From Gp6-AA40 sp035293405 (GTDB lineage: Bacteria > Acidobacteriota > Vicinamibacteria > Vicinamibacterales > UBA2999), in assembly GCA_035293405.1 (NCBI GenBank), contig DATDOE010000079.1, positions 62,001 through 126,000 of the forward strand: a stretch of 64,000 nucleotides of DNA, read 5' to 3'. The first letter of the stretch is position 1, and each line of letters begins with the position of its first letter. Of the stretch, positions 42,077 through 51,370 are shown one piece after another. Made by a program: the position numbers and the translations under genes. The notes under the pieces were generated by a model. That model ran no database searches. It was not told where the DNA came from and worked only from the letters and a program-made list of their open reading frames with translations.

Positions 42077-42316
42077 TTGCCATTCCTGGCCGGGCTGACT
42101 CTGACCGTGATGTGCCTCTGGGCAGCGACTTCTCTCGCACTCAGGGCCACTTCGTCGCCCGGAAGCGCTTCCAGGATGGTTCAAAAGAGGACGATCGGCG
42201 ACAGGAGGCTACTCCCGAAAGACGAGTCAGCGATCGCCTCGGTCGCCGAGATGGTCCGAAAGGAGATGGTCACCTCACCATCTGGACACTGGTTTCGCCA
42301 CGTGACCACTAACTAA
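42077..42316 (+). CDS. Possible short secreted protein
   Basis: A 79-residue frame in an otherwise gene-free region (41823-42388). MPFLAGLTLTVMCLWAATSLAL is a credible signal or anchor segment, and the rest (DRRLLPKDESAIASVAEMVRKEMVTS) is plausibly helical. No Shine-Dalgarno is visible and no homologue comes to mind, so I rate it low. Confidence 0.3.
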   Translation: MPFLAGLTLTVMCLWAATSLALRATSSPGSASRMVQKRTIGDRRLLPKDESAIASVAEMVRKEMVTSPSGHWFRHVTTN

Positions 42317-42388
42317 CGCATCCCCTCGGGGCAATCACGTTACCGAGAACCCTTATCGGGCGGTTCCCCTTTGTCGCCTCCGCCACCC

Positions 42389-42730
42389 TTAGGTTCGGGA
42401 GTAGACTTGTCGCCCTTGTCCCCTTTGTCGCCTTTCCCACCATCCTTGGGACCCTTTGGCTCCGGCGTCGGCGGTGTGGACATCACGTAACTCCTCAAAA
42501 AGGTGAATCAGAGCCTCGACGGAATACTCACTCTCGCCGTCAGAGAGGCCGTAGAACATGTGCGCAGGATAACAGAATTCGTACCGTCGGCGAGTCTCGT
42601 TCATTTCGGGCAAGTAGTGATTCTCGACGAAGGGATGAATTGAATTTGGCTTTACCGCGCAAGCCAATTCAAAAATAGATAAGCAATACGGCAACAATCG
42701 CGTAGTGGCGACCTTCGCCATCCTCTCCAA
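42389..42730 (-). CDS. Hypothetical protein, start uncertain
   Basis: A frame of 113 codons. The part from PNSIHPFVENHYLPEMNETRRRYEFCYPAHMFYGLSDGESEY through SVEALIHLFEELRD reads as protein. The beginning (MERMAKVATTRLLPYCL) overlaps the end of the next gene by 62 bases and may be spurious; TTG near 42664 or ATG 42619 could be the real start. The last third is Gly/Arg-rich and uncertain. Lower GC here than in surrounding genes. Unrecognised. Confidence 0.45.
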   Translation of the reverse strand: MERMAKVATTRLLPYCLSIFELACAVKPNSIHPFVENHYLPEMNETRRRYEFCYPAHMFYGLSDGESEYSVEALIHLFEELRDVHTADAGAKGSQGWWERRQRGQGRQVYSRT

Positions 42731-43424
42731 GGAATGTTGTTTTGAGATTAACGGAGTTCACACCAAGCTCGCGTGCTCTCGCGACTATCTTGTGGTCGAG
42801 CGCATGATTGTCGACGTAACGAAATATTCCTCTCCCTCGGACCGTGAACCCGCCTTTAAACACTCTGCAATCCTTGCATTGGTCACCAACAGGTCTGCCA
42901 TCTTGCGTGAAGAATTGGAAATTCTGCGTTTGAATATCAACATCTGTTCCGGCCGTCTCGCGAAACTCATAAGTCACGGCACTAAAGCCGTAAACATCCG
43001 GGTACTCTGCCGGCTTGGCGAGTACCTCTACCTTAATGGTGTCGGGTATTGGCGTTATGCTGAGTGCTGCGCGCGGAGCAAGAGGTGTGACGGGGACCTT
43101 CAGCGCGAATGGGTCTACAAATGCGACTAAGAGGACAAATAGAGCGAACCCTCCGGTTGCAGAAACGGCAATGCCTGGCCTTGAGCCCTTTAACAAGACG
43201 CCGCCAACAAAAAAGAAAGCCAAGAAGGCCGCGGACAGGGCCATGAGGAACCGTATGATGCTTTCTTGGGAGTCGGTAGGATCAGGTAGAGCAAAGAGGA
43301 TGATTATCAGGAATACCAAGAGGAGGCTTCCGAAAGTCCAGGACGCAGCCGCGGCATGTCGCCTGACCGGCGATCGCGGGAGCTTGTGTCGCACTACGGC
43401 TCTTGGCTTGGCAGAGTCATCCAT
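42669..43424 (-). CDS. Membrane protein, 251 residues
   Basis: It has three predicted membrane segments in the first 115 residues (WTFGSLLLVFLIIILFALP, FLMALSAAFLAFFFVGGVLL, GGFALFVLLVAFVDPFAL) and an extracellular C-terminal domain (residues 125-251) with a CKDC pair and strands RDETAGTDVDIQTQNFQFF-like. Start MDDSAKPRAVVRHKLP follows no clear Shine-Dalgarno. No family recognised. Codon use is less GC-rich than neighbours, which may indicate transfer. Confidence 0.6.
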   Translation of the reverse strand: MDDSAKPRAVVRHKLPRSPVRRHAAAASWTFGSLLLVFLIIILFALPDPTDSQESIIRFLMALSAAFLAFFFVGGVLLKGSRPGIAVSATGGFALFVLLVAFVDPFALKVPVTPLAPRAALSITPIPDTIKVEVLAKPAEYPDVYGFSAVTYEFRETAGTDVDIQTQNFQFFTQDGRPVGDQCKDCRVFKGGFTVRGRGIFRYVDNHALDHKIVARARELGVNSVNLKTTFLGEDGEGRHYAIVAVLLIYF

Positions 43425-44178
43425 AAGAGTCTGACAGCATGCGGATTATGGCCGTCGCGAGGATGTGGGTCAAACTAAAAGGACGTGGGTCGAACGAAAA
43501 GACAGTCTTTCTGGCGGCGTCTTGCTTCTACTGAGTACCGATTCCGCCGAAGCACTCGCGCAGAGCGTCTGTCGTAGAAACCAAAAGAGTGTTGGGCGAA
43601 TCCCGTTCCAAACGCCGGTTGTTCGGAACTACACTCGACGGCGTTATCTCTGAGCGGCCGAGCTGGGGTCGCGTGCTTCACCGAATTTCCTTCAACTGAA
43701 CGATCGCCTTCACCGGGTCGACACGCGTGCACGCGGGAGGCTGACCCTGGCCGCCAGGCGAAAGGCTCGGAAACTGTTCTCAGCGAGTGTCATTTCGAGT
43801 GACATCGCGCGGGCACCAGCGGCAAACGCCGGCGACCCGGCGAAAACGGCTGCAGAACCCAAACCCGGCCAAGTCTAGAAATCCGAAAGAGTTAGCAACG
43901 CCCGGCGAATGGTAGCAAACGGCTGAAAACCGTTCGCTCTGACTCCCTGCCTCCCAGCCATTTCGCACCACGGTTGCCTTCGGACACCAGATCGAAGGGC
44001 TCAACGTCAAGCCACTGAAAGGCTTCCGCGATCGAACGTGGAGTTCGATACCAGTGTTGTCAGCAGTCGCGCCTCTTTCGCGGGGACCCGGTGAACCTCA
44101 GACTTGGCGAGGGCTGCGCTGGCCGCTCTTGAGGAGATTGGGGCGAGGCAGGCTGCCGAAGCCGGCCGGGGGCTCCGG
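43425..44178. other. Gene-free region with dispersed repeat copy A
   Basis: No credible gene in about 750 bases. Its middle is copy A of the dispersed repeat. The last 100 bases before the TlpA gene contain GC-rich complementary stretches without a T-run. Confidence 0.55.
43784..43960 (+). repeat. Dispersed repeat, copy A
   Basis: Begins CGAGTGTCATTTCGAGTGAC, contains the block GAACCCAAAC, ends CTGACTCCCTGCCTCCCAGC. Aligns along its whole length, by eye at roughly 75%, with 54298-54473, and its last 60 bases with 55461-55522. Confidence 0.75.
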
Positions 44179-45423
44179 CTATGGGCGGCTCGCGAGGATC
44201 CGATTCGTCAATTCACGGAACGTAGCGATCGCCTTCTGGTGCCCGGCGCCGGTCGCGGGTCCAGAGAAGCCCGTATAGATCGCTCGTATGGTCCGGTCGC
44301 GATTGAAGAAGAGCGTCACGGGCACGCCGCTGACAGCCGAGAGCCGCGCCGGACCGGCGGAGAGCAGCTCCTCGGGCGGCACCGCCGCCACCATAACCTC
44401 CCACTCCACTCCGTGCGCGGCCTTGTACTCCGCCAAGCGGTCGTTCAGGAAACTCTCGTCGGCCGACAACTCGAACGCGACGCTGAGAATCTCGAGGCCG
44501 TCCTTGCGGTGCGTCGCGTAAAGCTCGGCAAGGAGGGGTGCGAGATCGTTGCAGTTCGAACACCACGTGCCGAACAGCTCCACGATGACGGGCTTGCCAG
44601 CGTATCGAGGGGTGAGAAGCGGCGCAAAGTCGAGGCGCGTCTCGGCCGAGGTCACCTGCATGCGTCGCAGCGGATCGATCACCTCGAAATCCGGGGACCG
44701 CACGGCCGTAAAGGCGTCGCGCGTCCCGTCGGCTCGGATCAACTCGCCGTGCATCCGATCGTCGGCCTCGAGCCGTCCCCGAACCAGATAGGCGCCGGTA
44801 CCGTCGAACGTGGACAGCAGAAGCGAGCTTCCGCGCAGCGTCCCGGCAAGATAGCGGAGGTCGCCGTACTCGGACGGCACTTCCGCCGTTCCGTGGACGA
44901 CGTGCTCACCGGCCATTTGAAACACCGCTTTGGCCGGCTCGCGCGACTGAAACTCGAGCCTCCAGGTCCCGGCGATACTCGCGCGCCCCGACTCCGCCTG
45001 CGGCCCGGCGGCGTCGAGCGCGAATCGCCGTTCGGGATCGAGGCGATCCAGCGGTTGCGCGTCGAATCGCACGCGATCGTTCGACGGGAAGTTTCCGCCG
45101 GCGTGGCTCCACTGGCCAGTGAGGCTCCCGCGGGCGTCGATGTCCGCAGCGATGCGTGTGCCGTACACCACGAAGTCGAGCATTACCCGCCCACCAAGAC
45201 GCTGGCAGGGAATGGAGATCCGCTCCGTGCCGTTGACGATTGCCGCCCTGTCGGTGTTGCAGTTGGCGGGGAGCTCGAGCAGGAAAGGGATCCGATCGCC
45301 CGCGGAGGTCGTGACCCACGCGCGGTACGCGTGCCGCAATCCGGACTGCATCCGCGGCTGCGGCGATCCGCACCCACACAGCGCCAGCGCCAGCGCCAGC
45401 GCCGGAACCGTCCGCGCCGTCAT
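44179..45423 (-). CDS. TlpA-like thioredoxin-domain lipoprotein
   Basis: This is a 414-residue lipoprotein: the signal ends in LALCGCGS, a lipobox. Residues 30-250 are an uncharacterised beta-rich region (FLLELPANCNTDRAAIVNGTERISI ... TGQWSHAGGNFPSNDRVRFDAQ). Residues 265-410 are a thioredoxin fold with the active site GTWCSNCNDLAPLLAEL, the cis-Pro in GVPVTLFFNRD and a typical FELSADESFLNDRLAEYKA insertion. The protein probably reduces or isomerises disulphides in the periplasm or carries out peroxide defence. Overlaps the gene upstream by four bases. Confidence 0.85.
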   Translation of the reverse strand: MTARTVPALALALALCGCGSPQPRMQSGLRHAYRAWVTTSAGDRIPFLLELPANCNTDRAAIVNGTERISIPCQRLGGRVMLDFVVYGTRIAADIDARGSLTGQWSHAGGNFPSNDRVRFDAQPLDRLDPERRFALDAAGPQAESGRASIAGTWRLEFQSREPAKAVFQMAGEHVVHGTAEVPSEYGDLRYLAGTLRGSSLLLSTFDGTGAYLVRGRLEADDRMHGELIRADGTRDAFTAVRSPDFEVIDPLRRMQVTSAETRLDFAPLLTPRYAGKPVIVELFGTWCSNCNDLAPLLAELYATHRKDGLEILSVAFELSADESFLNDRLAEYKAAHGVEWEVMVAAVPPEELLSAGPARLSAVSGVPVTLFFNRDRTIRAIYTGFSGPATGAGHQKAIATFRELTNRILASRP

Positions 45424-45911
45424 CGGTAGGCGGCTTCGACGGTCGAGAACACCTCTCTGGACGTGGCAGGCAATACCAGCATTCGGCCGAAGTCCTGCTT
45501 CGCGCGGGCGATCACCGGCTGCGTGACCAGCGCGTCCATCGGCAGAATGGCGGCGTTCGGCAGCTTCGACTCGATACTGGCCTTCAGCCGCCGGGCCTCG
45601 TCCAGCTCGAGCATCACAAGGTTGAAATTGCCGGCGGACGCGTCACCCAGCGCCTGCTGGCCATCGGCCACCGTAACGTGATGCCCCATGGCCGTGAGCA
45701 TCGTGCGCAGCTTGGCAACGAACTCCACCACGTCCGCGTCGCGGCTGTGCTGATACACGAGGATGCTGGCGGGATGTGTCGTGCGCTGCGAGCGCTGCCA
45801 CAAGGCCGAACCCGTGGCGACCAGGAATTTGGCCCCGCACGCCTCGAGCAGCGCGGCGCCGGGGGGCACCGACAGGATAAGCGCGGCGACCAGAACGATG
45901 AACCGTTTCAT
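45420..45911 (-). CDS. Exported receiver-like protein
   Basis: This 163-residue protein has an N-terminal signal (MKRFIVLVAALILSVPPGAALLEACG, with a single Cys that could be lipidated). The rest has the alternation of a response-regulator receiver: ASILVYQHSRDADVVEFV, MGHHVTVADGQQALGDASAGNFNLVMLELDEA, AAILPMDAL. The phosphoacceptor Asp position reads Leu-Glu-Leu-Asp, so phosphorylation is doubtful, and a secreted receiver would be unusual. It is probably a structural relative. Middle gene of a three-gene operon. Confidence 0.6.
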   Translation of the reverse strand: MKRFIVLVAALILSVPPGAALLEACGAKFLVATGSALWQRSQRTTHPASILVYQHSRDADVVEFVAKLRTMLTAMGHHVTVADGQQALGDASAGNFNLVMLELDEARRLKASIESKLPNAAILPMDALVTQPVIARAKQDFGRMLVLPATSREVFSTVEAAYR

Positions 45912-45926
45912 TGCTGCCTCCGAAGG

Positions 45927-46898
45927 TTATTTGAATCCACCGCCGATGGTCGAGCCGCCAAATGCGTGAAAACCCCAGGTCCACCCCACTGCAAGAACTC
46001 TCGCGTCGTGGGTATTGGCGCCCTTGATGAAGTCGCCATACGACACCTCGACGGACGCGCCCCGCATGATCTGCAGCGACACGCCGGTGGCCCAGCGCCA
46101 CTCCCGGGTCGCCGCCGACTGGTCGTGACCCTCGAAGTGTTCATGCGTACCGAACGCGATGTCCGACCACTCGAACCCGCCGTGCACCCGGCGCCACGTC
46201 GTGCTGCCCTGCAGCGTGACGCGTCCGAAGAAGACGCCGGCCTCGACCATCGCGCGGCTGCGATTAAGCGATACGTCGTGCACGGGCCGTTCGACGATCG
46301 AGTAGCCGTAGAGGCCTTGAAGATACCCCTTGGCCGCCCCGTCGGCGAGCAGAATGCGGCCGACACTGGCGCCGAACTCGAGCTGTTTCAGCTTCAGCCC
46401 CTGCGCCGCATGGGCCAGTACCTCATAATCTGCCACAGGCGTGGTGAACACCGTGAACGGTGTCACGGCCCACACGCCGGCGCCAAGCATGTAGCGCCCC
46501 CCCACCTGCAGGTCCTGGGCCGTGGCGTGAAAGCTGCCGTCGTCGGCCGGCCCCGGATGGGGAAACGCGCCGCTGTACCGGGGCGAGATGAACGCCAGCG
46601 AGCCGCTCACCGCGAGACGGGGGCTCACGCCCACGTCCCCCGAGAGGACGAGCGCCTGCGACTGCACGCGTCCGAAGTCCAGCGAGTTCGTCTGGAAGTC
46701 CACGCGCCGGACGATCTCGAGCGGCGTGAGCGTCGGCTCGGTCAGGTTGGAAAACAGGTGGCGGTCCGCGTCGAGCCACTGATAGACGGCCCCGACGGTG
46801 GCCTCACCCTGTGGCGGGCCCCACGGTGCCTGGGCGTACGCGAGCGATGGCAGGAGCCCGGTCAGCACGACGGCAAGCCCACGGGCGGATAGCCGCAT
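45927..46898 (-). CDS. Outer-membrane beta-barrel protein
   Basis: This 323-residue protein starts at ATG 46898 with an AGGAGG Shine-Dalgarno; the GTG at 46907 gives a poorer spacing. The signal peptide is LAVVLTGLLPSLAYAQ. The rest is short amphipathic strands typical of a porin-like barrel, with no loop motif I recognise, ending TIGGGFK. It is first gene of the operon with the receiver-like and TlpA-like proteins, so the three may form an envelope export or sensing set (for example metal or antibiotic handling). Confidence 0.7.
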   Translation of the reverse strand: MRLSARGLAVVLTGLLPSLAYAQAPWGPPQGEATVGAVYQWLDADRHLFSNLTEPTLTPLEIVRRVDFQTNSLDFGRVQSQALVLSGDVGVSPRLAVSGSLAFISPRYSGAFPHPGPADDGSFHATAQDLQVGGRYMLGAGVWAVTPFTVFTTPVADYEVLAHAAQGLKLKQLEFGASVGRILLADGAAKGYLQGLYGYSIVERPVHDVSLNRSRAMVEAGVFFGRVTLQGSTTWRRVHGGFEWSDIAFGTHEHFEGHDQSAATREWRWATGVSLQIMRGASVEVSYGDFIKGANTHDARVLAVGWTWGFHAFGGSTIGGGFK

Positions 46899-47077
46899 CT
46901 TCAACACCTCCTAGGCCCGGTCGAACGGTGGGACAGACCGGGTACTGATGAACGCGGAATCCGTGGACGGATTGGCTCACGTCGCGAAATCGGTGGCACT
47001 GCCCTCAAATTCTCGTCGATCATGTGCAACAGCGAGGGATAATCCACGAGGTCGCGCCGCTGCACGACCCCCTTTCC

Positions 47078-47671
47078 ATGAGCGACGATGCGCCCCCGGA
47101 CGTCACCCGTCTGCTCCAGGCGTGGAACGACGGCCAGCACGGAGCGCTCGATGCGCTGATGCCGATCGTGTACGGCGAGCTGCACCGCCTCGCGAAAAGG
47201 TCGCTTCGCCGCGAGCGTCCCGATCACACGCTACAGGCCACCGCGCTGGTCAACGAAGCGTACGTGCGGCTGGTCGGACAGACGCGCATGCGGTGGCAGA
47301 ACCGCGCGCAGTTCTTCGGCACCGCCGCCCAGTTCATGCGTCGCATTCTGGTGGACCACGCCCGCGATCGACTCTCGGCCAAGCGTGGCTCCGGTGCGCC
47401 GCGCATCGAGCTAGACGAAGCGATTCTCGCGACGCAGGAGCGCGGGATCGATCTGCTGGCGCTCGACGCCGCCCTCGAACGTCTCGAGCACCTCGACGCC
47501 CGACAGGGCCGGCTCGTGGTGCTGCGGTTCTTCGGAGGCCTCACGATCGAAGAAGCCGCCGAGGTGCTCGAGATCTCGCCGGCGACGGCCAAGCGTGAAT
47601 GGGTCACCGCGCGGATGTGGCTCCGGCGCGAGCTGGCCGGCCTCGGCGACGAGGCAGGAGCTGACGCGTGA
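47078..47671 (+). CDS. ECF sigma factor of the kinase-linked type
   Basis: A 197-residue protein starting at ATG 47078 (MSDDAPPDVTRLLQAWN). The region 2 variant ALVNEAYVRLVGQTRMRWQNRAQFFGTAAQFMRRILVDHARDR and region 4 LVVLRFFGGLTIEEAAEVLEISPATAKREWVTARMWLRREL belong to the ECF group typical of Acidobacteriota and Planctomycetota. These sigma genes regularly precede Ser/Thr kinase genes. The stop overlaps the kinase start by four bases, so phosphorylation probably replaces an anti-sigma factor as the control. Confidence 0.9.
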   Translation: MSDDAPPDVTRLLQAWNDGQHGALDALMPIVYGELHRLAKRSLRRERPDHTLQATALVNEAYVRLVGQTRMRWQNRAQFFGTAAQFMRRILVDHARDRLSAKRGSGAPRIELDEAILATQERGIDLLALDAALERLEHLDARQGRLVVLRFFGGLTIEEAAEVLEISPATAKREWVTARMWLRRELAGLGDEAGADA

Positions 47672-50412
47672 CGCCCGAGCGCTGGCGGGAGATCAAGCGG
47701 GCGCTCTCCGAGGTCGTGGCCCTGCCGCCGGCGGACCGTGAGGCGTACCTGCTTGGACTGCGTGAGCAGGATCCGGACGTCGCGCGCGAGGTCGAGAGCC
47801 TCCTGCCTCACGACACCGAATCGCATTTCCTCGATCGACCGGCGATTGCGATCCCGGGGCTGACCGCCGGCGCCACGTTCGGCCCGTACCTGCTCGAGTC
47901 GGCGCTCGGCGAGGGCGGGATGGGGATGGTGTACCTCGCCCGCGACACTACGCTCGACCGGCCCGTGGCGCTCAAGTTTCTGTCGCGCGCACTCGAAGAC
48001 GATGAGGATGCGCGCCGCCGCTTCCTGCGCGAGGCCAAAGCCGCCGCCGCGCTCGATCACCCGTACATCTGCAAGATCTACCAGACCGGCGAACACGGCG
48101 GCCGTCCGTTCATCGCCATGGAGTACGTGCGCGGCGAAACGCTGCGGCAGGGGCTGGATGCCGGCCCGCTGCTGCTCGCCGACGCGCTCCGAATCGTCGT
48201 AGAAGTGTTGGAGGCGCTCGAGACCGCGCACGCGGCACAGATCGTCCACCGCGATCTGAAGCCGTCGAACATCATGCTCACGGCCGACGGGCACGTAAAG
48301 GTGCTCGACTTCGGCCTCGCCAAGCGCGTCGAAGCGCCGGAATACGCGAATACGGAGTCGGCGCTGACCGATGCCGGCACCGTGCAGGGGACGGTGGCCT
48401 ACATGTCGCCCGAGCAGGTGCGCGGCGAGAACGTCGATCTGCGGTCCGACCTCTTTTCGGTGGGCGTGGTCCTGCACGAATGCCTGACCGGCGGCAACCC
48501 TTTCCTCGCCCGTTCGTCCCTGGAAACCGCGTCGCAAATCCTGCACTACGCTCCGCCAGTCCCCTCAGCGGCAAGCGCGGATGTCCCTCCGGTGCTCGAT
48601 CGAATCGTGCAGCGTCTTCTCGCCAAACCTGTGGAGGAGCGATACGCCTCGGCCGCAGACCTCCGCGTGGACCTCGCGCGGGTCCGCGACGCCGTCGAAC
48701 GCGGAGAGCCGCTGCCCGATGAGGCGCCAGCGACGCCGGTTCCGCCGGTGCGCGCGTTCGTGAGCCGCCGGACCGCGATTGGCACGCTGGCCGCTGGCGC
48801 GGCCCTCGCGCTGGGCGGCGCATGGCGGTGGAGGGCTGGGGCTGGGCGCCCCAAGTCGCTCGCCGTTTTGCCGTTCATCAAGGACGACAACTCGCCCGAC
48901 TATCTGGCGACCGGCATCCCGATCGAGGTGACGCGAAGGCTCAGCAACGCCGGCGTGCGCGTGATTCCGTGGGAGACCGCGATGCGGTTTCGCGAGACGA
49001 GCAGCGCAGTGGACGTGGCGGCGAAGCTGGGCGTGACCTCAGTCCTGATTGGGAGCCTTCAGACGATCAGCGAGCGGCTGCGGGTGAACGTGTCGCTCGT
49101 CGATGGCTCGTCGGGGTTCGTCTCGTGGTCGGAGGAGCAGGAATTCGGCCTGCCGGACCTCTTCGACGTGCAGACGCGCATCGCACAGCGGCTGGCCGAG
49201 TCGCTCGGGTATCAGCTGACCGGCGACGTCACCGCAACGCTGGCCCGGTCGGAGTCGTCAAGTACGGAGGCATGGGACTTCTATTTGCAAGGCGCCCGGT
49301 ATCTCTACGATCCCAACGGCGGCAAGCAGGAGCTCGTCGTCGCGCTCGCATATTTCGAAAAGGCGCTGGCGCTGGACCCTGGGCTCGTCGCGGCGCACGT
49401 GGGCGCTGGTGCGGTACGGCTGGAAACGCACTGGAATGGCTGGGGTGGTGGAGAAGCCGGCCTGACGCTCGCGGCCAGGAACTTCGCAGAGGCCTACGCG
49501 CGCGACCCAAAGGACATGCGCGCGTGGCGCGGCCGTATGTTGATCGAGTTCTACCGTGGCAACGGCAACGAGGCGCTCAACCTGAGCGAGCAGGCGGCGC
49601 ACGCCGGTGGACAGGAGATCGAGACGCTGCTGGCCCGCGCCGAAGCCTTCGCCGACACCGGCCCGTCCGATCTCGCGTTGCCATTCCTCAACCGCGTGCT
49701 CGAGTTGGACCAGGGGAACCAGGCGGCGGCATGGCTGAGGCTCCCGGCGCTCTCTCAGAGCGACAGGCTGAGGGAGACGGTGACGGCGGCGCTCGACTAT
49801 CACAGGCGCTTTGGCGACGACGTCTGGGTGGCGGTGGTGCACTCGAACGCGCTGGCACAGCTGAACGACGTCAACGGCGCCAGCGCCGTACTCGAGCCAT
49901 TCGTCGATCGCCTGATGACGCCGTCACTCCAGGCCGAGAACGTGACCTCATTCGAGCTCGCCGCTGTGATCGGCGCCGGCGTGTTCGCGGCGGGAACCGG
50001 CCGTGTTGCGCGCGCGCAGGAGCTGTGGCGCCGGGGGCTCGAACTGACGCTCGAAGGCCAGCAGGAAGACGCCGACAGCGGCGTGCTGAAGCTGTTCGCG
50101 TCGAGTTTCAGGGGGTTCGCGGGCGACGCCACGTTTCCGGTCGAGGCCGAGCGAACCATGAAGGAGATTGCGGCCACCAGCCTCAACCCGTGGGTCCTGG
50201 TGTATCTCGCCTTGGCCCACGGCTACCGCGGCGACACCGTGCGAGCGCTCGAAGTGCTGCGGTACGGCCTGTCGCATGGGCGCCTGACGGGTCGCGTGTG
50301 GCTGACCGTGTGGGCGCCCGCGCTGAAGGACGCGCCGGGGTTTGCCGAACTGCTGCGCGACTACGACCGGGAAGCGGAACGGAGGCGCCGCCGCTACGGC
50401 CGCGCCTCCTGA
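47668..50412 (+). CDS. Ser/Thr protein kinase with TPR domain
   Basis: This is a 914-residue kinase. Kinase domain residues 75-340: GEGGMGMVYLARD glycine loop, VALKFL (Lys103), HRDLKPSN (Asp196), DFGLA (Asp214), and GTVAYMSPEQVRGE. One membrane segment is at about residues 372-392 (IGTLAAGAALALGGAWRW). The extracellular or periplasmic region begins with an SLAVLPFIKDDNSPDYLATGI module, as in adenylate-cyclase-like TolB_N proteins, then TPR repeats (AYFEKALALDPGLVAAHVGAGAV, LNRVLELDQGNQAAAWLRL). GTG start in the ECF stop. It probably senses an envelope cue and phosphorylates the sigma factor. Confidence 0.93.
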   Translation: MTPERWREIKRALSEVVALPPADREAYLLGLREQDPDVAREVESLLPHDTESHFLDRPAIAIPGLTAGATFGPYLLESALGEGGMGMVYLARDTTLDRPVALKFLSRALEDDEDARRRFLREAKAAAALDHPYICKIYQTGEHGGRPFIAMEYVRGETLRQGLDAGPLLLADALRIVVEVLEALETAHAAQIVHRDLKPSNIMLTADGHVKVLDFGLAKRVEAPEYANTESALTDAGTVQGTVAYMSPEQVRGENVDLRSDLFSVGVVLHECLTGGNPFLARSSLETASQILHYAPPVPSAASADVPPVLDRIVQRLLAKPVEERYASAADLRVDLARVRDAVERGEPLPDEAPATPVPPVRAFVSRRTAIGTLAAGAALALGGAWRWRAGAGRPKSLAVLPFIKDDNSPDYLATGIPIEVTRRLSNAGVRVIPWETAMRFRETSSAVDVAAKLGVTSVLIGSLQTISERLRVNVSLVDGSSGFVSWSEEQEFGLPDLFDVQTRIAQRLAESLGYQLTGDVTATLARSESSSTEAWDFYLQGARYLYDPNGGKQELVVALAYFEKALALDPGLVAAHVGAGAVRLETHWNGWGGGEAGLTLAARNFAEAYARDPKDMRAWRGRMLIEFYRGNGNEALNLSEQAAHAGGQEIETLLARAEAFADTGPSDLALPFLNRVLELDQGNQAAAWLRLPALSQSDRLRETVTAALDYHRRFGDDVWVAVVHSNALAQLNDVNGASAVLEPFVDRLMTPSLQAENVTSFELAAVIGAGVFAAGTGRVARAQELWRRGLELTLEGQQEDADSGVLKLFASSFRGFAGDATFPVEAERTMKEIAATSLNPWVLVYLALAHGYRGDTVRALEVLRYGLSHGRLTGRVWLTVWAPALKDAPGFAELLRDYDREAERRRRRYGRAS

Positions 50413-50425
50413 TCGTTCTCGAGAC

Positions 50426-51370
50426 CTACTGTCCGGTCACCTTCGTCCGCGTACTGAAGAAGATGTCACCGGCTCCTTCAACGCCTGGCCGTGTCGTGCC
50501 GAAATAGAGCGTCGTCCCGCCCCACGAGAGGTACGGACGCGTCTCGTTGGCGAGGCTGTTCACGTTCGGGCCGAGGTTGATGGGAGTGGACCACGGATCG
50601 GACGTGGTCAGCCGCGTGGCCGACCAGATGTCGAGCCCGCCGGAGCCGCCGGCTCGATTGGAGTCGAAGAACATCTCGAGCGCATCCCGGCGCACGCTGG
50701 GCCGGAAGTCGTTCACGGACGTGTTCACCCACGGAACGAGTGCGGGTGCCGCGATCACGCCCTCGGCAGACACTGGGCTCGCGTAGATGTCAGCGTCGCC
50801 GGCCAGCACGCCGGGCGCCTCGGCCGTGAAGCCGCCTGCTCGCGTGCTCGAGAAGTAGAGCGCGCCGCCATTCTCATCGGCAACGAAGAACGGACTCGCT
50901 TCTTCGGCCGCGCTGTTGACCGTGCAGTCCAGATGCTCGGGCTCATCCCACCCGCGCTTGACGTGATGGCGCGCGACGTAGATGTCGCCCCCGCCGCAAC
51001 CGCCGGCCTTGGTGCTGACGAACAGCAGGGTATGGCGATCGGTCAGCGGCGTCGGGCAGAACTCGTCTGCTGTGGTGTTGATCGGCGAACCGAGATTGAC
51101 TGGCGCTCCGAACGGATCGTCCGCGCTCTCGCGATACGCCGCCCAGATGTCGAGCCCACCCTGGCCCCCGGGTCGATTCGACGCCATGTAGAGTGTCAGC
51201 CCGTCCTTGCTTGGAGCCGGGCACCCGTCCTGAGACACCGTGTTTAGTGCCGAGTCCGTGCCCGGCACACTTTCCAGGCTGACGGCCTGCGACCAGTCCT
51301 CGAACTCCATCGCTCCCGCCAGCGCGCCGGCCAGCAGCACGCCGGCTGCGACCATTCCCATCGTCCGCAT
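50426..51370 (-). CDS. Exported PD40/TolB-like propeller protein
   Basis: This 314-residue protein starts at ATG 51370 (MRTMGMVAAGVLLAGALAGA) with a GGAGG Shine-Dalgarno. It carries repeated strands of a six-bladed propeller: LTLYMASNRPGGQGGLDIWA, TLLFVSTKAGGCGGGDIYVA, ALYFSSTRAGGFTAEAPG, MFFDSNRAGGSGGLDIWSAT, TLYFGTTRPGVEGAGDIFFST. The GG-LDIW repeat is typical of PD40 (WD40-like) blades used for protein or sugar binding in the periplasm. It converges on the kinase gene with 13 bases between stops. Confidence 0.85.
   Translation of the reverse strand: MRTMGMVAAGVLLAGALAGAMEFEDWSQAVSLESVPGTDSALNTVSQDGCPAPSKDGLTLYMASNRPGGQGGLDIWAAYRESADDPFGAPVNLGSPINTTADEFCPTPLTDRHTLLFVSTKAGGCGGGDIYVARHHVKRGWDEPEHLDCTVNSAAEEASPFFVADENGGALYFSSTRAGGFTAEAPGVLAGDADIYASPVSAEGVIAAPALVPWVNTSVNDFRPSVRRDALEMFFDSNRAGGSGGLDIWSATRLTTSDPWSTPINLGPNVNSLANETRPYLSWGGTTLYFGTTRPGVEGAGDIFFSTRTKVTGQ

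Noticed and set aside
44104..45429. 441-codon plus-strand frame over the TlpA-like gene
   Set aside because: Shadow of the lipoprotein gene, which has a lipobox and CxxC site; the plus-strand product is Arg/Gly-rich without structure.
47224..50507. Long frames antisense and +1 to the kinase gene (47224-48546 minus, 48822-50507 plus)
   Set aside because: GC-rich shadows; the kinase frame carries every catalytic motif.
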